Shown here in pieces: positions 10,285-21,537 of a stretch of 64,000 nucleotides of DNA. The position numbers and the translations under genes are program-made. The stretch is taken from positions 496,001-560,000 of the forward strand of contig JAPFFF010000043.1 in assembly GCA_039105265.1 (NCBI GenBank). Reading direction: 5' to 3'. The stretch comes from Tritrichomonas musculus (lineage: Eukaryota; Parabasalia; Tritrichomonadida; Tritrichomonadidae). Position 1 is the stretch's first letter, and each line of letters starts with the position of its first letter. Below the pieces are notes generated by a model that did no database searches, was not told the origin of the DNA, and was given only the letters and a program-made list of their open reading frames with translations.

Positions 10285-12552
10285 CCGTCTCTTGAAGAAC
10301 CTTAGGGAGTGCTCAATTTTACCTTAGGGAAAATTGAGAATTTTTATTCAATTATAAGATTAAATATTCAAAATTTTGAATATTATTGGAAAAAATGAAT
10401 GTCTGTCCTTTTTCACAATTCTTTGAATTTGGCAAGAGATCGTTTATTATTCATGGTCAGTCATTAAAATAATGAATACTCAAGAAATTGCAGCTACGAG
10501 TTTTGATTTTTTCTGGACTCTTTATGAAAAGGAAGTTTTTTCAGAAGTACAAATTCAAATTTGCAATGATGTACTTATAGGATTAGAAGATGTAACTATA
10601 AATGAAAAATATAGATTAAACTCCAAAGGAAACATTTCGACTTGTGTCAATAATACAATAAGAGGAAACTATTGGGAACCAGGAAAGCTTTGTCGACGTT
10701 GACCGAGTGAAATTCATACAAATTGTGCATGAAAGAAGTTCAGAGATGGACAGTATTAAAACAATTGAAGCTGTTAAAATTGCAATGGATATCAAAGAGC
10801 AGAGATACCTAAGAGCCCAATATCTGATATCGAAACTGTCACGAACTTCTCAAATTTCTCCAAAAAAAAAGACAAATTTTACGAGAACAAGAACCTTATT
10901 GTCCATCAGATTCTTGCTGACTCACTTTTGTGAAAGCAATGAGATCAAATTACAAAGTCCAATTCTGTTAGAACAGGCTAGACGAAGATTCTGTAATGTT
11001 TCAACAGTGACTTCTTTTTAAACAAAGCATAGAAACATTTTAACTTCGACTCCAAGAAATATGATCTGGAATGCGGACGAAACTTCTGCAGAGTCAAGTA
11101 GGAAGTACAAAGTCCTACTTGATCAGCACGCATTTCCGATTTGTCCTCATTCGAAATATTCAGACAGAGAGACAACAGTTTTGACAGTTTCAGCAAATGG
11201 CGAAAAAATGGATCCATTTCTTATTATTCCTGGTGTTAAAAAGCTTCCTGATGAACTTTCAAATATTGAATATACTATATGTTCTCAAAAAAATGGGTGG
11301 ATGACCCAGAAATTATGGCTTGCTCATATTATTTATTTTACGCACAACATTCAAAAATTGAGATTAGATATGAGCTTTAGTGATTCAAAAAAGACGGTTT
11401 TATTGATTGTTGATAATCCTAATTCTAGAATTAATAGTTTGGCATTGGAATATTTATATGCTAATAATATCAAATTGTTAACATAACCAAGTCATTGTAC
11501 GCATGTTCTACAGCCAATCGATGTGGCTGTAGCATCGTGCTACAAATCTCATCTCAATCGCTCAAAAATTAATTTCAAAAATTTTACCCAAATAAATCAA
11601 TTAACAACAGTTGCAGCAAAAGCACGTTTATTATTAATTTATTCAATTAAACAAGCATGGGACAACGTTTGTTCAGAAGTGATAAAATCAAGCTTCGAAA
11701 AAACAGGAATTTACCCATTCGACCCCACAAAAAGGAATAAGTTTTAAATTTACTAACCAAACTATTCAAAATTTGGGTAATATTCAAACAAATCGTCTAG
11801 ATATATCTAACCAATTATTAACATCAACAAATGCAAGACTCACTATCGCTAATAGATGTTATTGTGGTACATTATTCAATTAAAAACGAAGTTCCGAAGC
11901 TTCAGCCAAGAGAGATTCATACTTTTTTTGCATCTTCAACTATTTCACAAGGTTTTATTTTAAATAAGCTGCCATGCCTTATTGTCCAAACACTTCCGAA
12001 TGTTTACGTAAAATTATTTTATTAAACTCTAAAATAAAATTTAAATAATATTTTAATTTTAAAAAATAAATTTTTAAAGGTTTTTATTTATTTATTCATC
12101 TATTCAAAATCAGAAAAATACGTATTTCCAGCTACAACAACTTTATAAATCTAGAAATAATTGTCGATAATGTTGAATTTTTTTTACTTTAAAAAGCCAT
12201 ATGCCGCATTTCTTTGAGCGAAATAGTGATATTGTGATATTTTTTTTCTTGGAAATAAGAATTTTTTTTCAAAAATATTATAAGAAAAATTTATTTTTTG
12301 TTTTTAAAGTTAAAATTTATGAAACATATAAGAATCATTGTAGGATCAAATAAAATTATTTTCGTATTTCTTTTTTTTCCCAAGAAACTCAATCGGCCAT
12401 TTTATGAATTGATCGTCTTTCAATTAATTGTGAGAAATGCTTAATTTGAATAAAAAAATTGGATAGACATTTAATTTATTGTGAGTATTTCAGAGATAAC
12501 TCAATCTTCCCTAAGGTTAATTGAGAGCAGCCTAACGTTCTTCAAGAAACGG
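10285..12552 (+). mobile_element. pogo/Tc1-mariner-like DNA transposon with TIRs
   Basis: The element is 2268 bp long and flanked by TA on both sides (10283-10284 and 12553-12554). Its TIRs are about 55 bp and imperfect. The left reads CCGTCTCTTGAAGAACCTTA; the right, on the minus strand, reads CCGTTTCTTGAAGAACGTTA. Each TIR contains a second CCTTAGGGAA..ATTGAG block, an internal direct repeat. The TA duplication and the DDE_1-type transposase relic inside agree with the pogo/Tigger branch of the Tc1/mariner superfamily. Confidence 0.82.
10472..12022 (+). pseudogene. pogo/Tigger-like DDE transposase, decayed
   Basis: Fragments in several frames make up one transposase: an N-terminal DNA-binding part (10472-10702, then 10707-11021), the catalytic part (11061-11486) and the C-terminal part (11523-12022). 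The DDE_1 core is visible as IWNADET (first Asp), LLIVDNPNSR (second Asp) and then, just after a stop, PSHCTHVLQPIDVAV, the family's P-x-H-x3-LQPLD signature. Lengths and order fit a ~500-residue pogo transposase. At least two stops and two frame changes make it inactive. It lies centrally inside the TIRs at 10285 and 12552. Confidence 0.8.
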
Positions 12553-12554
12553 TA

Positions 12555-13223
12555 ATTCAAATATTATATTGATGTTTCAATTATATTCAAAATAAATAAA
12601 ATTTTCTGAACTAATAAAATGATCGGAAAAATTAATAGAAAAATCGATCTCAAAAGCTGAATCATAGGTATTTATTAATATCATTAATTAGAAATATTTA
12701 TATTATAGCCAGTATCAAAACTATATAAGAGTGAATGAATCAAGAATATTAGTTCTATGATATATTTGCCTAAATAAAAAATCAAAAAAAAACAATTAAA
12801 ATAAATTTTTCTCATAATATATATAACTTTGAAAAAATTAAAGTTTATAATAAATATAGAAATATAATATAATTTTATATAATATATATTATGTTTCCAT
12901 GCGTTGCGCATATGTCGCGATAGCTGTTTTTCAAAGGATGATTTAAATTGGATTTTTAGACATCAATATCTAGCATCTCGACTTATAGATAGTTTTATAT
13001 AAATATTCAAATATTATAAAATAATATGCAGTAAGTATATTATATATTTATTCTTATATTTCAAAAGATACAAATATTTTAGTAATTCAAAATTTGAGTG
13101 GAGTCAGCGTCCGCACCTCTTATTAATCATTTTTTAATTTGTATTGCGCTAATACAAGATTATAACATAATACATGGATTCATTATATCAATACAAAAAA
13201 ATTTATAACAAGAAATAAAAATA
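12555..13223. repeat. Gene-free stretch with direct-repeat copy 2
   Basis: No gene is seen. Bases about 13100-13127 carry the second copy of GTCCGCACCTCTTATTAAT. The rest is AT-rich with no supported feature. Confidence 0.45.
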
Positions 13224-13285
13224 CTTGGTACAAACGCTTATTCCTATTATAAATATTTTGAATAGGAATAAGCGGTTGTACCAAG
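13224..13285. repeat. 24-bp-arm inverted repeat (hairpin)
   Basis: The arm at 13224-13247 begins CTTGGTACAAACGCTTATTC. The arm at 13262-13285 is its complement with one mismatch, across a 14-base AT-rich loop. A third partial copy, TTGGTACAACCGTTGAGAAG, lies at about 13341-13360, just before the decayed minus-strand gene. It is likely transposon terminal sequence, possibly two ends head to head. Confidence 0.65.
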
Positions 13286-13363
13286 ATATAGAATATTTGA
13301 AAGTAGATAAAATGTAAACATTTGAATTGCCCTCAAATTTTGGTACAACCGTTGAGAAGCAGT

Positions 13364-14419
13364 TTATATCTTATTTCCTGAAACTGCCCTTTTTATACTA
13401 GTGTATCCTGCTGTGGAATTCATTTTGAGATTTGAAGTTGAATAGTACCTTTTGCTTGTCTTAATATATGAATATGTAATATGATTTATTACATCTTCGC
13501 TTGCAGTATCAATGAAGCTTTGAGCTGATTCATTAACAGCTTCATTTAAGTCTTTATTTAGTAGAGGACCAACTTTCTTCATTAGTTCTGTAGCTCTCCA
13601 CATTGTTACTGATACTGGAATCTCCTTTACTTTCTCGGATTGATCCTTAATTCTGGCGCCACTATCTGAACGACGTGTTGGTGACTAAATATATGAGCAA
13701 TGTTCTTTTTGCAGCAATTTAAAAATGATAGTATCATCAATTGCTTTATCAAACTCAGCTGCAGAATCATTCGATAAACCAAAACGTCTAATCATTCCAA
13801 AAAAAATTCTCTAGGAAGACGAACCGATCTTTCATCAACAAGTATCTTGACTAATGAAATCGTTTAAGACAGATACTTTTTCATCCATACTTGATCATAG
13901 ATGGTCATGCGTTTGTTTTTCCCATTATCTGGACTTCTCGATTGCTTCCCTTCTTCAAAGTTGTATGAAATTTATTCATTATAATAAGTAGCAATCTGTG
14001 AAAAACCAAATGTAAGCTGTTCTATCTTTTGCTCTCTATTCGATTTTTCACTTAATACAGAATTGATCAAAAAATAACAAGGAAGCTAGAACAAGGTCAT
14101 ATCTTTTCAAAGCTATAGCTTCCTCTATGTTTTCAAATGCGAAGAATAGCAGTGGAAGTTCGTCATCCATCTTCTTTGACTTTGAACGATCAAGAACATA
14201 ATCTTTAATATTTATCAATTAGAAATCTCCAATTCCAAATGTGCAATCATCTTTTGATAATGATGGACAAATTCGTGAGCCACATACAAATCGGTATCTA
14301 CAACATTTCATTAAATGGTACATGTCTTCATAAATCAAGATTCCGACATAATCCGTGAAAAGTGTTGATAAAGGATTGCGGAAATTCAGAGTCGCCAACT
14401 TCCCAATTTCAATTTTCAA
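13364..14419 (-). pseudogene. Decayed minus-strand gene of unknown family
   Basis: Protein-like blocks run on the minus strand from MKIEIGKLATLNF (start at 14419), through a segment reading KKMDDELPLLFFAFENIEEA (about 14100-14180), to a C-terminal block at 13364-13680 ending SIKRAVSGNKI. Frames change several times and stops interrupt. Composition is less AT-rich than the flanks, which supports former coding. No catalytic motif is recognised. The TTGGTACAACCG inverted repeats just downstream suggest it may have belonged to a mobile element, but no matching repeat was found at the other end. Confidence 0.4.
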
Positions 14420-15932
14420 TTTTAATACAGGTCATTTAGGATGATTACTTATAACGAGTTCTTATCAATTTGATAAACTTTTTGAATAGTGGTCATCAAA
14501 ATTTTTTAATATTGGTCATTCGAAATAAAACCCCCTAAATTTCTGTTTTTGTGACTAATCGAAAATATAATGGTGTATTAATTATTAGCTTTTAATACTG
14601 ATTAAAATATTATATAACCTCAAAAGGGAATAATGATCCTGTCTGGATATATAACTACATCGAAAATCATATTTTTTGATATTGACAATTAATCTATCTA
14701 TAAACATTTTATATAAACATTTATTTATATTTTCAAGATTAAAACTTTCATTTTCCTATTATTGGGCAATTTTTAATAATTATCAACAATTTTTAAGCAA
14801 TATTTAATATTTTGATATATTTTTTTTATCGTACTAAGTATCAAATAAATATATATAAATTATTATAATTAATATATATTTTACTCTTTTTAATATATTT
14901 TATTTTTAATAACTTTTCATTCTCTTATCAAAATAATACGTTTTTCCTACAAAAAACTCTCAATTTAAAATAATTGCATACAATAAAATACGTTTTTCCT
15001 ACAAAAAACTCTCAATTTTTCAATGATATTGTAAGATTTATTTTTTCTAATATAAAAAATTTTTAAGTTAACTATTTTTATATAACCAGTTTTTTATATT
15101 ATAAATATATTTATGCATTTTTTTACTTCAAATCATGAAAATTATTATTTTTGAAAAGAAATTCAAGGAATATTTTTTTAATATCAATTAAGAATATCAT
15201 TTGATTTATACTATGCTATCCATTTTTAAAAATATCTGTTAAAAAAGTTCAAAATGAAATAAACTATTCAAAAATAAATAAAATTTATATTGATCGAATA
15301 TCTTAATCTATTTTTGATATATCTCATAAAAAAGCATTAAATAATATAATTATTTGTTTTTATATGAAAATAACAGAAATATTTTATATTTTGTAAAAAT
15401 GAAATAGTAATTAAACAAAAAATAAAAAAATCATTTTATGTTCTAGCACTTTAAATGTAATCATTTTAATAAATAAAACTGTACTAATAACGCTAAATCA
15501 AATAAGCAAAGCCAATAGAATGAATTTTGATTTTCAAAAGATTTTTAAATGATGATGATCAATTAACTTTTTGGGGCAAAAACTGAAACAAAAAACAAAA
15601 ACAGAATTTTGCTTTATGCACAAATTAAATGCTTTATATCAGATCAAAAATCTGATACAATTTTCAATGATTGATATCTAAATTATATTCATTGAAACAG
15701 AAAATCAAAAGAAATAGTTCAATAAAATTATTATTTATGATCTGAATAATAATTGCTGGATATCAAATGTATTAAAAAGAATAGAGGTATTTTGTTAGGA
15801 ATAGTTTTTTAGCGCCATAAAAAATTGTAAACGGTTTTTTAGGGGGTTTTAATATTAGCAGAAGGCTCAGGAATCGGATCATAGAAAAAGCAAACTTTTT
15901 TGTTGGTGATATGATGGAACTTTTTGAATACA
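14420..15932. repeat. Gene-free stretch with a 52-bp tandem duplication
   Basis: No gene is seen. A block beginning ATACGTTTTTCCTACAAAAA occurs at 14936 and again at 14988, a 52-bp tandem duplication. CCCCCTAAAT near 14527 and its inverted form near 15838 (TTAGGGGGTTTT) could be the outer ends of a degraded element; the match is short. The rest is AT-rich. Confidence 0.45.
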
Positions 15933-16629
15933 AATGACCGTTAAGATCATCTATTTTTTGAGAGCATTATGATCGTTCTTCGCGAAGTTTTTGAGGTCAA
16001 TTAAAAAAACGTTTTAAAGGTCAATTTGTCATCGTTTTTCTTTATTAAAAAGGCGGTTTTTTTTCCATTATTTTTTTTTTACATGGCGGTCATTTGTATA
16101 GGGCTTCTCCCCACCGCAGTTGGTTTGATTCCAGCCTTCTACATCTTTAGTGGAAGCTAGACAGGGCGGTGGCTGAAAATGTTCCATCTTATTCCGCCAT
16201 TATTACAACCGATGTTCCAATGGTCTTTTTGATGGACTTCTCCCACCGCAGTTGGTTTGATTCCAGCCTTCTACATCTTTAGTGGAAGCTAGACAGGGCG
16301 GTGGCTGAAAATGTTCCATCTTATTCCGCCATTATTACAACCGATGTTCCAATGGTCTTTTTGATGGACTTCTCCCACCGCAGTTGGTTTGATTCCAGCC
16401 TTCTACATCTTTAGTAGAAGAAAGATTTGACAAAAACTAAGAAATCTAATTCAAATCGTGTTGATGCAGATTCAGCAAAAATTAACTTTTACAAATCAAC
16501 AATTATTGCAAAAATATTGGAATTACTGATTTCATTTATATGATTAAAACTTTCGAAACATGCTTATTTCATGCATTTTTTTCAATATTTTTTTTTTTTT
16601 TTTTGAAAGGTTTATTTTTTTATTCTTCT
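15933..16629 (+). repeat. MULE left terminal inverted repeat with 132-bp tandem units
   Basis: This is the left arm. From about 16105 to 16420 it contains a GC-richer unit (CCACCGCAGTTGGTTTGATT ...) repeated with a period of 132 bp at 16111, 16243 and 16375, the last copy partial. Such subterminal arrays often hold transposase binding sites (inference). Confidence 0.85.
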
Positions 16630-16721
16630 GAAATATTCTTAACAATTCAATTATTGTTTTTAAAATAAAAAAATAAAATTTTATTGATAAATATATAATT
16701 TTTTTATTAAAAACCCTTCAA

Positions 16722-18725
16722 TTAAACATGAAAATGCTTTTTACCATTTAAAATTTTCTTCCATAATCTTATTTGGAATAAAGCCCAAAACAATGGTGAA
16801 TTTTGCTCATGAATTTTCGCTAATTTCTGATTATTCATCATTTCATCGATCAATTTTACGCCTGCAATTGTTAAATTTATTTGATCTTTCTTAATTACAT
16901 CGTTTAATTGGTATTGAGTATGTGTAATAATATAATCAATTGGGTTTTCTTCAATATTATAATCAGGTAATGATTGAGATGATAATGAACCTGTGTCTCC
17001 ACTATTTCCATTGTCATTATTTTGCTTTTTAAATAATAATTTTGTGTCAATGTCATATTCTTCAATAGGAATTGAATTCAAATCAAGTTCTGGAAAATTG
17101 ATACAATTAATTCCAACAGTTTCTAAGAGAATTGTTTCGTCAAATTCTGGATTGAGAATTTCGTGAATACAAGGAACATCGATTCCAAACATCTATATCA
17201 TTGTTGATTGAAACCGAATTTTGTGCCTTTGCTCTGATTCGATTTAAATAATTCTTTATATTTTCAATAACAGATTTGTTTACATTACAAGTTCGATCTA
17301 ATATATATTTGCATGTTATTGCTAATCTTAGTGTTAGTCCTTTTGAGCCTTTGGTTAACTGGTTCAAATGCATATGAAAAGATTCAATATTATTTGTAGT
17401 TGTAGGAATTCTATTATCAATCCTCTTATAAATAGGTGAATATGATTCATTAATTTGTACTTTATTTCCTTCAACATCTTTCCCCAAAACTTGGCTGACC
17501 TTATCAAATCTAGTTGTATCGCTTGATGTATTTCTTTCTTTATATAAATTCTCAAACAAATAACACATTCTTTCATAATTATTTTTCCATTCATCTTCAG
17601 AATACGTGTATAAAAGATCTGATAAAAAAAAACCTAGAAGTGAATTCGCACCAATCGTACGAATCAAATGTACAAAACAATGGTATAAATCAATAGGATA
17701 AGTTTTCTTTAGTTTTTCAAATGAAGCATGCTCATCTGTAAGATATTTTTTTTAAAAAATATTTGTAAATATGAGAAACTTTCATTAGGTTTTTGCTCAT
17801 CTAATTTTTTTAATGACTCAAAGAAGATGCTGTAAAGTGAGGCTGATTCCGATAGTGACACCAATATACCAATTGGAATACCTGTATTTCGGTAAATTAA
17901 ATGCGGAACACAAATAACATAAGGATCTAAAGCTTCAAATGTTGCGTCCAGTTCAACTGTTGTTATTAAGTCAAATTGATCAGAATTAATTATGAAATCT
18001 AGATAAGGAGAAAACCATGAAAAAATCTGAAATGGATAATCATCCAAACTTATATCTTCATTGTTGTGAAATCGAAAGAATTGTCCACCAAATGTTTGAA
18101 TAATTCCATTTATAGTATTATCAGGATTAATGATTTTGTTTTTTGTTCTGGCAATTGTTTTGGGATTAAATGGTGCAACAGCATAAAACAGAGTTGGTGT
18201 TAATGGATTTTGCTTTGTTCTATCAACTGAGGAGTTATTATAAAAGTCTGAAATTTCTGAAATTCCAGAATTTCTGAGAAAGTTTAAAGAGGACTTTGCA
18301 TTTAGGTCAGTTAATATCTGATTTGCGTAAATGTATACATTTCTACTGTTGATATTTAACTTAACATTTTCTTTATTAAATTTGAGACCACATGTATTTC
18401 TTATTTGAATAACAAAGTAATTACCGCTAACTTGAAATCTAAATATAAAAACAATTGTATGATTATATGATATTTCAATATAATGAGTAAATCTTTGTCC
18501 AGTAATAGTAATTCCCGATACCTTTGTTTGTGTAAAATGAAAAAACTTGTCAGATAATGTACTTAAAAAAGCAAGGGCTGTAAAATGATCTAATAATGGT
18601 TCTTTATTATTAAATGGATCTTTTGTTAAAAAAACTGCTCTATTTCTTTCTTGTAAAATATTTGTCGTAAATATATTTTTTGATGTTCCTAGCCGAAGTC
18701 TAAATTGTCCATTTTCATCAAACAT
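16722..18725 (-). pseudogene. Mutator-like (MULE) transposase, two frame breaks
   Basis: The likely start is at 18725 (MFDENGQFRLRLG); an ATG at 18842 lies inside the TIR and encodes only a phenylalanine run. Family hallmarks occur in order: TTVELDATFEALDPY (first catalytic Asp, about 17940), then ASFEKLKKTYP..LYHCFVH (C/H motif, 17660-17720), then PTTTNNIESFHMHLN (catalytic Glu region, about 17380), then FGIDVPCIHEI (the C-x-H end of the zinc/SWIM-like motif, about 17170). The frame shifts once in an A8 run near 17750 and again near 17190. If both are indels, the original protein was about 660 residues. It would bind its own TIRs and catalyse cut-and-paste transposition. The protein ends only about 90 bp inside the left TIR. 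Confidence 0.85.
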
Positions 18726-18773
18726 TGTGATATTTCCTAAAAAAAAAAAAATATATGAGTTCTCACAAAATTG

Positions 18774-19480
18774 AGAAGAATAAAAAAATAAACCTTTCAA
18801 AAAAAAAAAAAAAAAAAAGAAAAAATATTGAAAAAAATGCATGAAATAAGCATGTTTCGAAAGTTTTAATCATATAAATGAAATCAGTAATTCCAATATT
18901 TTTGCAATAATTGTTGATTTGTAAAAGTTAATTTTTGCTGAATCTGCATCAACACGATTTGAATTAGATTTCTTAGTTTTTGTCAAATCTTTCTTCTACT
19001 AAAGATGTAGAAGGCTGGAATCAAACCAACTGCGGTGGGAGAAGTCCATCAAAAAGACCATTGGAACATCGGTTGTAATAATGGCGGAATAAGATGGAAC
19101 ATTTTCAGCCACCGCCCTGTCTAGCTTCCACTAAAGATGTAGAAGGCTGGAATCAAACCAACTGCGGTGGGAGAAGTCCATCAAAAAGACCATTGGAACA
19201 TCGGTTGTAATAATGGCGGAATAAGATGGAACATTTTCAGCCACCGCCCTGTCTAGCTTCCACTAAAGATGTAGAAGGCTGGAATCAAACCAACTGCGGT
19301 GGGGAGAAGCCCTATACAAATGACCGCCATGTAAAAAAAAAATAATGGAAAAAAAACCGCCTTTTTAATAAAGAAAAACGATGACAAATTGACCTTTAAA
19401 ACGTTTTTTTAATTGACCTCAAAAACTTCGCGAAGAACGATCATAATGCTCTCAAAAAATAGATGATCTTAACGGTCATT
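18774..19480 (-). repeat. MULE right terminal inverted repeat with tandem units
   Basis: This is the mirror image of 15933-16629, with the same 132-bp units (about 19000-19305) and the same number of copies. The Maverick-like segment begins directly at the outer base. Confidence 0.85.
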
Positions 19481-19727
19481 AGTAGTGATAGTAGACCGGC
19501 TCGACAGGTGATAAAAAAGGGGTATCAAAAGGGGTAGGGTTAAAATACATATTTTAAGTTGACGATAGACACTTTTGAATTTACATCTTTGAACTTGTTT
19601 AGTAGTATATATCAGTCGGTTTCCGTCAGGTGAAGCCCGCCGTCAACACGACTAATGAACAAAAATAACACAACTCAAAAAATCGAACTTTCAAAAATTT
19701 TTTATTTTTTTATCAGCAATTTATAAA

Positions 19728-19934
19728 ATGTCAAACCAAGCCGAACAATTAAGCACCCTCATTAATAGAATCAATAAAAAGCTAAAAGGATGGAGACCTG
19801 CATTAAAATACCTCTACGATAATGATGATATCATAGATGAAGTACTAAAAGAGATAAATCACTTTATTGAACAACTAAAGAAATTCAACGGTCCTGCTGA
19901 ATTAATTGCTGAACTTGAAGAACTCATTTATTAA
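19728..19934 (+). CDS. Small unknown protein of the Maverick-like cluster
   Basis: This 68-residue helical protein is rich in Leu, Ile, Lys and Glu, with no signal peptide or membrane segment. The ATG lies about 250 bp from the putative element end, and the gene is followed after 70 bp by another plus-strand gene. No family is recognised. Clean coding composition compared with the surroundings supports it as real. Confidence 0.5.
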   Translation: MSNQAEQLSTLINRINKKLKGWRPALKYLYDNDDIIDEVLKEINHFIEQLKKFNGPAELIAELEELIY

Positions 19935-20004
19935 AAAGATATCTGAAGTGTCTTCAATGACGTTTTTATTTTTGTTTTTTGTTTTTTAATTTCATGATAA
20001 AGAT

Positions 20005-20460
20005 ATGTCAACACCAAAAGTTTATGATTACATTAATTCACTTATTGAAATGTTAGATGAATCAGAGAAGTTTAAACAATGTGATTTCTCAATATTGTGT
20101 GATAGATACCCGATACCTTGCGGAAAGGCTGCATATAAAGCTAAAGTGATATACATATCATTGAAGAACAAAGATAATGAATTTAAACGATTATATCATG
20201 ATGAGATTATTAAACTCGGGCTCGAATATATAACATTAACATCAAATGTCAGAAGAAGAATATCAACGAATTCACTTGAGTTCTTCGCTGAAGGTTCAAA
20301 TGAAGAGCAATCATTTAAAGAATACAAGTATTATAATTACAGTATCAGGAAAGTTAATGATAAGAAAACAAAGGAACTCATCGAACAGATGAGACAAAAA
20401 TATAATATCAATACGCCTCGTCTGTTTGTTGGCGTTCAACAACAGCTCATATTAGATTAA
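20005..20460 (+). CDS. Unknown 151-residue protein of the Maverick-like cluster
   Basis: This soluble basic protein has mixed helix/strand content and contains a RYPIPCGKAAYKAK stretch and an RRRIST segment. No known motif is recognised. Its stop codon abuts the stop of the ATPase gene on the opposite strand (20457), a convergent tail-to-tail overlap that shows the tight packing of the element. It may be a structural or regulatory protein (inference). Confidence 0.65.
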   Translation: MSTPKVYDYINSLIEMLDESEKFKQCDFSILCDRYPIPCGKAAYKAKVIYISLKNKDNEFKRLYHDEIIKLGLEYITLTSNVRRRISTNSLEFFAEGSNEEQSFKEYKYYNYSIRKVNDKKTKELIEQMRQKYNINTPRLFVGVQQQLILD

Positions 20461-21371
20461 TGAATCTCAATTGTGTTTGTTCTCGTATTGACCAACACGA
20501 ATTGATGACCTGATAAGTCTTTATATTTTTGCCATAAATGTTCAAACTCAATCGGAATCGGAACTTGATGATATACATAACTTAGCTTTTGACGAGAATA
20601 ACCACTAAAGATAAAGAATGATGTTGCATTATTCTTGTAATCAGTTTTGATTGCTTTGAAGAACTGAATATTAATATATACGATTGAATGCTTATGTCGA
20701 AGTTGTGAAACATAATTTGTAAAGTAATCAGTCTTTAAAATTAATGAACGGCTCGCATCTTCACAAAGAATGATAGTGTTTAGCGGTTTATTCGTTTGAC
20801 CTAACTTATTGATATGAAGAAACTCAAACATATCATTTAACTTCTTTTCATTTATTACTATTTTTGGGGTCGAACAATATTTGTCATACAATTCTTTATA
20901 TAAATCAAGTTGTTTAAGATATTCTTCAGCGTTTGAATCACTAATGACTTTGATCGGAAGTTGTATCAATTCACGTTGAGCAATAAATGTAGCGTCATTG
21001 ATTGTTCCGCTCTTAGATATATAAACGATTAAATGAAAGTCAGAGTTCTTTAATCTTGACATTTGAATGATATCTCTTAAAACGACATGGCTCTTTCCTC
21101 TTCCTTGATTTCCGACAAGTATGTTCAATGAATTGTATTGTGCATAGATTCCTTTCGCGATCGGTCTGATTGATTCATTCTTTATTTTTGATTCATTGCG
21201 TTGATAAGCTTTGTTCATCTCATCATCAATGTTAAATGTCTTTTCATTAACTGTTGGCTTGAATGATTCATATTCGAATGCAAAACTCATTCGGTCATCA
21301 TCATAATCAGAGCTATCAGAGAATAAAATCTCTTTATAATTAAAGTGCGTCGGTTTCATGAAACCTTTCAT
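20457..21371 (-). CDS. FtsK/HerA-type DNA-packaging ATPase (Maverick/A32-like)
   Basis: The protein has 304 residues. Walker A is VGNQGRGKS at residues 86-94. Walker B is TIILCEDASRS at about 199-209, with Glu-Asp in the acidic position. Next come QLRHKHSIVYINIQFF (residues 223-238, sensor Gln) and an arginine in SGYSRQKLS. This order matches the genome-packaging ATPases of Mavericks and large DNA viruses, which pump DNA into capsids using ATP. The N-terminal 70 residues are acidic and specific to this protein. The frame is intact from ATG to stop. It is the best evidence that the cluster is a virus-like Maverick element. It starts 25 bp downstream of a small membrane-protein gene on the same strand. 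Confidence 0.8.
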   Translation of the reverse strand: MKGFMKPTHFNYKEILFSDSSDYDDDRMSFAFEYESFKPTVNEKTFNIDDEMNKAYQRNESKIKNESIRPIAKGIYAQYNSLNILVGNQGRGKSHVVLRDIIQMSRLKNSDFHLIVYISKSGTINDATFIAQRELIQLPIKVISDSNAEEYLKQLDLYKELYDKYCSTPKIVINEKKLNDMFEFLHINKLGQTNKPLNTIILCEDASRSLILKTDYFTNYVSQLRHKHSIVYINIQFFKAIKTDYKNNATSFFIFSGYSRQKLSYVYHQVPIPIEFEHLWQKYKDLSGHQFVLVNTRTNTIEIH

Positions 21372-21395
21372 TTCTTTAGTTTTCGTTAAAGCTCT

Positions 21396-21527
21396 TCATG
21401 AATACATTTTTGTTCTTATCTCTTCACTGAGTTCTGGTTCTTTGTCAGGCATCATTAATGATACTTCAACAATCTTCACTAAAAATAAACCTGTTAATAA
21501 TGAAACAACTAATATTTCATATATCAT
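21396..21527 (-). CDS. Small predicted membrane protein (43 residues)
   Basis: The frame begins MIYEILVVSLLTGLFLVKIV: one hydrophobic helix at residues 3-20, followed by an acidic tail (PDKEPELSEEI). It fits exactly between the 191-residue gene and the ATPase gene with spacers of 10 and 24 bp, all on the minus strand. Small single-pass proteins are common in virus-like elements. It is too short to name. Confidence 0.5.
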   Translation of the reverse strand: MIYEILVVSLLTGLFLVKIVEVSLMMPDKEPELSEEIRTKMYS

Positions 21528-21537
21528 TTATTAGTTT

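Larger units (their letters stand above)
15933..19480 (-). mobile_element. MULE (Mutator-like) transposon with ~700-bp TIRs
   Basis: The element is 3548 bp long. The inverted repeats are 15933-16629 and 18774-19480, nearly identical over their whole length, including a poly-T tract of slightly different length. They begin AATGACCGTTAAGATCATCT. Between them lies a Mutator-type transposase on the minus strand. Long TIRs and a MULE transposase are typical of Mutator elements. The 10 bases outside each end do not match, so the expected 8-11-bp target duplication is missing. The near-identity of the arms suggests recent activity or gene conversion. Confidence 0.88.

Noticed and set aside
18726-18842. 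Longer N-terminus for the MULE transposase
   Set aside because: The extension lies mostly inside the TIR and encodes a phenylalanine run and an AT-rich leader; the ATG at 18725 fits the family better.
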